A stretch of 9,149 bases of DNA from Myxococcota bacterium (GTDB lineage: Bacteria; Myxococcota_C; UBA6777): NCBI GenBank assembly GCA_963169055.1, contig CAUJFU010000350.1, forward strand, positions 1 through 9,149. The letters run 5' to 3'. Made by a program: the position numbers and the translations under genes. Shown in pieces: positions 5,361 through 9,149 of the stretch (position 1 is its first letter; each line of letters opens with the position of its first letter). The notes under the pieces were generated by a model. That model saw only the letters and a list, made by a program, of their open reading frames with translations. It did no database searches and was not told where the DNA came from.

Positions 5361-8207
5361 TTAAGGTTTTTCTTTGGTGGTTTCGTTGAGCCACGCCTGT
5401 TGGATCTGGAGGCGGTTTTGGAGATCGGGTAGCAAGGCGTGTTTGGGGTCTTCTTTTTGAAGGAGTTGGATGGCGCGTTGGAGTCGGGTGCTGGTGCGTC
5501 GGATCGCGTCGAGATCGGACGGAACCCACGGGCCTTTGCGCAGAGTGGCGCTGGATGGATAGGGGAAATCGACGATCTGTTCGGCGAGTAGTTCGAGTTG
5601 CCACAGGTTCCAGCCGACTTGTTGGGCGCGTTGTAGCCAACGCTGGAGCAAGTCTTGGCGGGCGCTTTTTCGTTTGGCCGAAGAGAAGGGCAATGACGGA
5701 GCGCCTTTAGGAAGTTCAGGCGGAGAGCGCATCATGTCGAGCTTTTGGGTGTAGGTGGGAGCCAGTGCTTCAAGGGTGGTGATCAATGCGGTCTGTAGGG
5801 CGAGATCGACGGCTTGTTTTTGGGCGGGGGTGATCGATTGGAGGCTGTATTGATGGATCACTTCGGTGCTGAGGGCTTGTTGATGGAGGGTTTGGCGCAG
5901 GCGACGAAGTGTTTCAGGAGGGATCCCCCATTGTAGGGCGAGATCTTGGTGGAGGAGATGGATCTGTTGGAGGATGCGTAGGCGCGTTTGGAGGAAGGAA
6001 GAATCAAGCGGTTTGGGCAGTTGGCTTGGGAGCCAAAGCCACGGGCCTGTCGGTGTGGGCGGTGGTGTGGGCGGTTTGGAAGAGTTGGATAGTGAGGGGG
6101 ATGGCGAAGGCGTGGGCGCGATGGAGGATGGTGCGGGTGGTGTGGGCGTCGGCTTGATTGGAGCGGAAGGAAGGGGCGCAGGAGTGGGGCGTTGTTGGGT
6201 GGTGTTGGTGCGCGGATGTGTGGGGATAGAGGGGGTGGGAGGAGAACCGAGCCATGCAAATAAACAAAGCAAGAACAGTGTGCTTGAGATCCCGATCCAA
6301 AGGAAGCGTTCTTGTTGGGTGATCGGGCGGGGGTTGGTCGGGGGCTGATCTTTTGGGAGAGACGGGAATTGGGCAGAAAAACGTGTACCTGTTGCAGGAT
6401 GAGGGGGCGCAGGTGAAGCTGCCAAAAGTGCCGATGGATCGAGGGGAGCCACAGGTTGATCTTGGATGGTTTTGGCGAAAGAGTCGTGGAATGCGTCTTG
6501 AGGGGCCGTTTGGTTGGAGGCCGAGGGTTGGGGGGCTTTGGCTTCGCTCGGAGAGGCCGAGGCTTGGGCTGTTGTCGCTTTGTTCGATGGGTCGGAGGGT
6601 TGGGCTGTTGTCGCTTTGTTCGATGAGTCGGATGGTTGGGCTGTTGTCGTTTTGTTCGATGGGTCGGAGGATTGGGGTGTTTTGGTTTCGGAGGAGAGCG
6701 GAAAAGAGGCGCGCAAGGCGTTTTGGGGTGGTGGGAGTTTGGTGGGTTGGCTTGGAAGGGCTTCGATATCGTCGATGGTGTGGACGATAGGGGTCTTGTG
6801 TGGGTTGTCTTTTGAAGTCGTTGCTTTGGTGGGGTCGGTGGTTGGCGTCAGACCTGTCGAACCTGTCGAGGGGAGGGGAGAGAGGCGAGAAGGTGTTGGT
6901 TTGGCAGCATCGGTCGATCGGGGCGTGGCTGTGGAAGGCGGAGCAGAAGAGGACGCAGCGGTGGTTGCGGGATGTGTAGTAAAGTCGCCGAGCTGTGCGG
7001 GTTTGGTTTGGAAAGAGGTGGATTGTGCAAACAGATCGTCGGGAGCCTCTTCGAGAAGAAGCGGATCGAGTCGGGTCGGTTGTTGAAAAAGATCGCCGAC
7101 TTCTTCGTCTGCGGATGGGCTTTGGGCGGAGGCGAGGATCTTTTTGAGGTCTTTGGGGTAATTTTCGCTCGAAAGGGTGTGCGGAGCGGTGCGAGAAGGC
7201 AGGATCTGTCCAAGCAAAACGGTGATGTTGTCGTCTGAACCTGCTTGGATGGCGTCTTCGATCAATTGATCGCAACACCACGTCAATAGGGCGGGATCGA
7301 GGTGGGCGGTTTTGCTGCGGCGCAAAAGCTGTCGGAAACGCTCGGCGATCGCTTGATCGGTGAGGTGGTTCCAAAGGCCGTCAGTGCAAAGCAAAAACAG
7401 ATCGCCCGGGCGAGGCAGGGCTTGGATCTGTTCGATCGCGGGTTGCAGGATCGGGCGTTCTTGGAAGGCTTTGTCGGTGCCAAGGGCGCGCATCAGGCGA
7501 TCTTGGAGTTCTTCGATCGGGCTGAGTTTTCCGATCTGGTGGAGATGTTTGACCTGATCGCGCAACAGCGGAATAACGGCGGTGTTGTCCAACGGCTGTG
7601 ATGCCGGTGTATCGGGTAAAAACAGCAGTGTGTGATGGTGCAATTTTTGTTCTTCAAGATATCGGCGATCGGCTTCGCTCAGGTCGAGATCTGCGGGGGT
7701 GAGCGTGATCGCGCCTTTTTCTTTGAAGTAGTCCAGCGCGTGATCGTCTCGCGTCAATCGCGTGAGCGTGTTTTGGCGATACAGATACACACGACTGTCC
7801 CCGATATGACCCAGCCAAAAATGTTCGTTGTCGAGGTAGATCAACGACAATGTCGTCCCGGATTGACCCGAACCACCGGCACTTTGAATAATGCGCTGGT
7901 TGATGTAGCGAAAATACGCCTCAATGGATTGTTCGGGTGAGAGATTGTTTTCTTGGGGGGGCGGATGTTTCGGTCCTGCGTGAAGTACCGACCAACGCGA
8001 CGGGTGCATCAAGTGCGGCAGGTCTTGAACGGCGATCTGCGCTGCAAATTCTCCGTTTTCTGTACCGCCCATCCCATCGGCAACTGCAAGGCATTGAGGC
8101 AGATCGAGGCTCGCGGGTAGTTTGTCCTCCGAAGGGTAGAGGCGATCTTGATTTGAGGGGCGAGTATGGCGATCACTGCGGCCTGTCAGCAAGATTCGTA
8201 AGGACAT
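5361..8207 (-). CDS. Membrane-anchored PP2C-family Ser/Thr phosphatase with extracytoplasmic domain
   Basis: A metal-dependent (Mn/Mg) PPM phosphatase that dephosphorylates Ser/Thr, probably on targets of the neighbouring kinase. The protein has 948 residues. The PP2C domain (about 1-335) shows R-x2-N-Q-D (16-21), V-A-D-G-M-G-G with Asp44 (42-48), S-G-T-T (116-119), G-D-S-R with Asp137 (136-139), T-D-G with Asp276 (275-277) and D-D-N with Asp326 (325-327), so the active site is complete. Between D-D-H (154-156) and A-L-G (241-243) lie about 85 residues, clearly longer than usual, which indicates an inserted flap. A long Pro/Ala/Ser/Thr linker (about 340-630) includes three 12-residue repeats. 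A single membrane helix (635-654), a second Pro-rich spacer (655-722) and a helical extracytoplasmic domain (724-948) of no family I recognise follow. ATG 8207 is chosen because GAGGAG lies 8 nt upstream and the PP2C fold begins right after it; an ATG at 8300 lacks both. It heads the cluster. Confidence 0.95.
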   Translation of the reverse strand: MSLRILLTGRSDRHTRPSNQDRLYPSEDKLPASLDLPQCLAVADGMGGTENGEFAAQIAVQDLPHLMHPSRWSVLHAGPKHPPPQENNLSPEQSIEAYFRYINQRIIQSAGGSGQSGTTLSLIYLDNEHFWLGHIGDSRVYLYRQNTLTRLTRDDHALDYFKEKGAITLTPADLDLSEADRRYLEEQKLHHHTLLFLPDTPASQPLDNTAVIPLLRDQVKHLHQIGKLSPIEELQDRLMRALGTDKAFQERPILQPAIEQIQALPRPGDLFLLCTDGLWNHLTDQAIAERFRQLLRRSKTAHLDPALLTWCCDQLIEDAIQAGSDDNITVLLGQILPSRTAPHTLSSENYPKDLKKILASAQSPSADEEVGDLFQQPTRLDPLLLEEAPDDLFAQSTSFQTKPAQLGDFTTHPATTAASSSAPPSTATPRSTDAAKPTPSRLSPLPSTGSTGLTPTTDPTKATTSKDNPHKTPIVHTIDDIEALPSQPTKLPPPQNALRASFPLSSETKTPQSSDPSNKTTTAQPSDSSNKATTAQPSDPSNKATTAQASASPSEAKAPQPSASNQTAPQDAFHDSFAKTIQDQPVAPLDPSALLAASPAPPHPATGTRFSAQFPSLPKDQPPTNPRPITQQERFLWIGISSTLFLLCLFAWLGSPPTPSIPTHPRTNTTQQRPTPAPLPSAPIKPTPTPPAPSSIAPTPSPSPSLSNSSKPPTPPPTPTGPWLWLPSQLPKPLDSSFLQTRLRILQQIHLLHQDLALQWGIPPETLRRLRQTLHQQALSTEVIHQYSLQSITPAQKQAVDLALQTALITTLEALAPTYTQKLDMMRSPPELPKGAPSLPFSSAKRKSARQDLLQRWLQRAQQVGWNLWQLELLAEQIVDFPYPSSATLRKGPWVPSDLDAIRRTSTRLQRAIQLLQKEDPKHALLPDLQNRLQIQQAWLNETTKEKP
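6561..6668 (-). repeat. Three tandem 36-bp repeats inside the phosphatase gene
   Basis: Three consecutive 36-bp units (6561-6596, 6597-6632, 6633-6668) differ from each other at only a few bases, with a decayed partial fourth copy to about 6690. They stay in frame and encode a 12-residue unit of the type S-D-P-S-N-K-A-T-T-A-Q-P at residues 514-549, in the cytoplasmic linker between the catalytic domain and the membrane helix. The Thr/Ser-rich unit could be a phosphorylation target or simply a flexible spacer whose length can change by slippage. Confidence 0.85.
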
Positions 8208-8465
8208 CGCAAGACTCCTCTCGGTGAGCGTTGGTTCGTGTGCGTGGTGGATAGCGTGCGCTTTGATGCAATGCAACGCAGAGGGGCAAGAGCCAAGCAT
8301 CTTTCGCCATATTTGGCTTCCCTGTCAACGGGGCTTTGCGAGGCTTTGGAGGCGATCGCGTCGGTTTCTTTTTTTGGTTTGGTTTGAACACGGGGAGGTT
8401 GTCAACAAGCCGGTGCTCTGTGCAACTCAACCGATATCGTTGCTCCGAAATGGGCAGGTCTTGAG
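8208..8465. other. 258-nt intergenic region upstream of the phosphatase
   Basis: Apart from the promoter candidate at 8299-8328, this spacer contains a second TTGACA on the minus strand (8400-8405) without a matching -10. It also has a short CGATATCG palindrome near 8431-8438. No GC hairpin with a following T-run was found, so no intrinsic terminator can be assigned to the small secreted-protein gene that ends at 8466. I see no coding sequence that deserves a call here. Confidence 0.5.
8299..8328 (-). promoter_or_regulatory. Candidate sigma70-like promoter of the phosphatase-led cluster
   Basis: On the minus strand a perfect -35 TTGACA (8323-8328) is followed after 18 nt by AAAGAT (8299-8304), which keeps the A2, A5 and T6 positions of a -10 box. 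The expected start near 8292 gives an untranslated leader of about 85 nt before the ATG at 8207. The -10 is weak, so the call is tentative. It fits a start at 8207 rather than at 8300, which would lie at the promoter itself. Confidence 0.4.
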
Positions 8466-8954
8466 CTATTTTTTGTGGCTTGTTTTGGATTTCTTTTGGT
8501 CTTTTTCTTTTTTGTGCTTGGCCAATAGTTTCTTGATCTCTCGCAATCTGGCTGCTTTTTCGGCTCTCAGCAACTGAAAGCTGCCACCGTGCAACTTTCG
8601 CAGAAGCAGGATGTATTTTTGCTTTGGCTTCATCGTTTCTTCGATGCCTGAACCCGACACTTCGTGCCAGATGCCTTCGATGACTGTGACGGTGTACAAC
8701 AGATCGAGTTTTTTGGGGGCGTGTGCCATCACTTTCGCAAGAACGGTTGCTTTGATCTTGCATGTGTAGGTGACGGATGCGCGGCCCATTTGAGGAGATT
8801 GTTGAACAACAGTCACTTTGTTTTCGACGATTTTTGCGAGCACTACGGCGTCAGCGTCAGCAAGCACTTTCTCTAGAGGACTCGGTGATAATCCGCTGGC
8901 AAATGCAAGGGGCGCGGGCAAGCAAAGCATGAACAGAATCCAGAAGGTTCTCAT
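8466..8954 (-). CDS. Small secreted protein with beta-rich domain and lysine-rich tail (unknown function)
   Basis: A 162-residue hypothetical exported protein. Seen: a signal peptide with Arg2, a hydrophobic core (4-18) and a probable signal peptidase I site A-F-A after Ala19. Residues 28-125 show alternating hydrophobic strands opening with D-A-V-V-L-A-K-I. The layout resembles small secreted OB-fold/NTR-like domains in which a 'D-x-V-V-x-G-x-V' strand starts the barrel, but the resemblance is loose. There is only one cysteine in the mature part (Cys65), so no intramolecular disulfide. The tail (about 141-162) is very basic, mostly Lys, and could bind polyanions such as LPS, teichoic-type polymers or nucleic acid (inference). 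The start ATG at 8954 has GGAG 8 nt upstream. The gene is 258 nt upstream of the phosphatase and probably a separate unit. Its G/C balance differs from that of the genes to its left. Confidence 0.82.
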   Translation of the reverse strand: MRTFWILFMLCLPAPLAFASGLSPSPLEKVLADADAVVLAKIVENKVTVVQQSPQMGRASVTYTCKIKATVLAKVMAHAPKKLDLLYTVTVIEGIWHEVSGSGIEETMKPKQKYILLLRKLHGGSFQLLRAEKAARLREIKKLLAKHKKEKDQKKSKTSHKK

Positions 8955-9037
8955 TTTTTTCTCCGACTTTTGGCTTCACATTTGTTTTGCTCGGTAGGTT
9001 GATCTCAGAGTGCGGGCTTCTTTTAGAATTGACATCG

Positions 9038-9109
9038 TTGACATCCTCCCTCCACCAAACCAAGAGACTTGCTTGCGCAAGGTCTCAAAGGTTGTGGTGG
9101 GGGATTCCC
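9038..9109 (+). mobile_element. IS200/IS605-like terminal hairpin (TnpB-type right end or guide-RNA scaffold remnant), no transposase seen
   Basis: Read on the plus strand, TTGACATCCTCCC (9038-9050) and GGGGGATTCCC (9099-9109) flank a two-tier hairpin. The outer stem pairs 9049-9061 with 9090-9103, with one bulged G at 9094. The inner stem pairs GAGAC-TTGC (9064-9072) with GCAA-GTCTC (9077-9086), with one bulge, around a TTGC loop. From memory, 'TTGACATCCTCCC ... GGGGATTC' around a hairpin marks the right end of many IS200/IS605 (IS1341-type) elements, where it also forms the 3' part of the TnpB guide RNA. In that orientation tnpB should lie to the left, but 8466-8954 holds an unrelated minus-strand gene. 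It is therefore a solo end, a non-autonomous element or a relic. A chance hairpin is possible but the flanking motif match makes it less likely. Confidence 0.45.
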
Positions 9110-9110
9110 A

Positions 9111-9140
9111 AGTATAGCGTTCCATGCCCTGAACGGTCAG
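9111..9140 (-). promoter_or_regulatory. Weak promoter candidate for the small secreted-protein gene
   Basis: On the minus strand CTGACC (9135-9140, 4 of 6 matches to TTGACA) is followed after 18 nt by TATACT (9111-9116, 5 of 6 matches to TATAAT). Transcription would start near 9104 and run through the hairpin at 9049-9103 before reaching the ATG at 8954, giving a leader of about 150 nt. If real, the hairpin would become the 5' structure of this mRNA. Confidence 0.3.
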
Positions 9141-9149
9141 CGATTGCCT

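Noticed and set aside
4495-5364. 289-residue open frame on the plus strand opposite the amidase-like gene
   Set aside because: It lies antisense to a gene with a signal peptide and DUF1460 motifs and shows no domain of its own; it is open because of biased codon use on the other strand.
6561-6668. CRISPR array
   Set aside because: The 36-bp units are directly adjacent with no spacers and are in frame within a coding sequence.
8208-8300. Upstream ATG at 8300 extending the phosphatase by 31 residues
   Set aside because: No ribosome site precedes it, it sits at the promoter candidate, and the extension is not PP2C-like; ATG 8207 has GAGGAG in place.
8173-8763. 196-residue minus-strand frame spanning the spacer and parts of two genes
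   Set aside because: It overlaps the secreted-protein gene and the start of the phosphatase out of frame, is Arg/Lys/Pro-rich low complexity and has no signal or domain.
8857-9063. 68-residue minus-strand frame starting inside the hairpin region
   Set aside because: It uses a weak start in the hairpin stem and overlaps the signal-peptide region of the better supported 8466-8954 gene.

Overview
The window is most likely from a chromosome of a delta-proteobacterial-type organism of the Myxococcota/Bradymonadota kind. This rests on the kinase signature (HRDVSPQN catalytic loop and VIKRIL around the invariant lysine), the paired Ser/Thr kinase and PP2C phosphatase, and long Pro/Gln/Ser/Thr-rich extracytoplasmic proteins with a Cys-rich lipoprotein. 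By eye the base composition is moderately GC-rich. No taxonomic marker gene is present, so the assignment is an inference.

Layout: all six supported genes lie on the minus strand, so transcription runs from high to low coordinates. From the right: an edge region (8955-9149) with a two-tier hairpin that resembles the end of an IS200/IS605 (TnpB-type) element but has no transposase; a small secreted protein with a lysine-rich tail (8466-8954); a promoter-bearing spacer; a PP2C phosphatase with a membrane anchor and a large extracytoplasmic domain (5361-8207); a secreted DUF1460, NlpC/P60-like putative cell-wall amidase (4375-5358, 2 nt after the phosphatase); a 175-nt spacer rich in inverted repeats; an 824-residue single-pass membrane protein with a possible beta-propeller (1725-4199, TTG start); a Cys-rich lipoprotein (1267-1728, ATGA overlap); and a Ser/Thr protein kinase (1-1124, C-terminus beyond the left edge) with its own sigma70-like promoter.

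How the genes may work together: the kinase and phosphatase are the obvious catalytic pair. Between them lie three envelope proteins: a putative peptidoglycan amidase, a large anchored extracytoplasmic protein and a Cys-rich lipoprotein. The 2-nt gap and the 4-nt overlap indicate translational coupling within the phosphatase/amidase pair and the membrane protein/lipoprotein pair. A reasonable inference is an envelope-sensing or cell-wall-remodelling phospho-signalling locus. The sequence does not prove that the proteins act together.

No tRNA, rRNA, CRISPR array or intact transposase was seen. Non-coding stretches are all shorter than 300 nt and are described individually.
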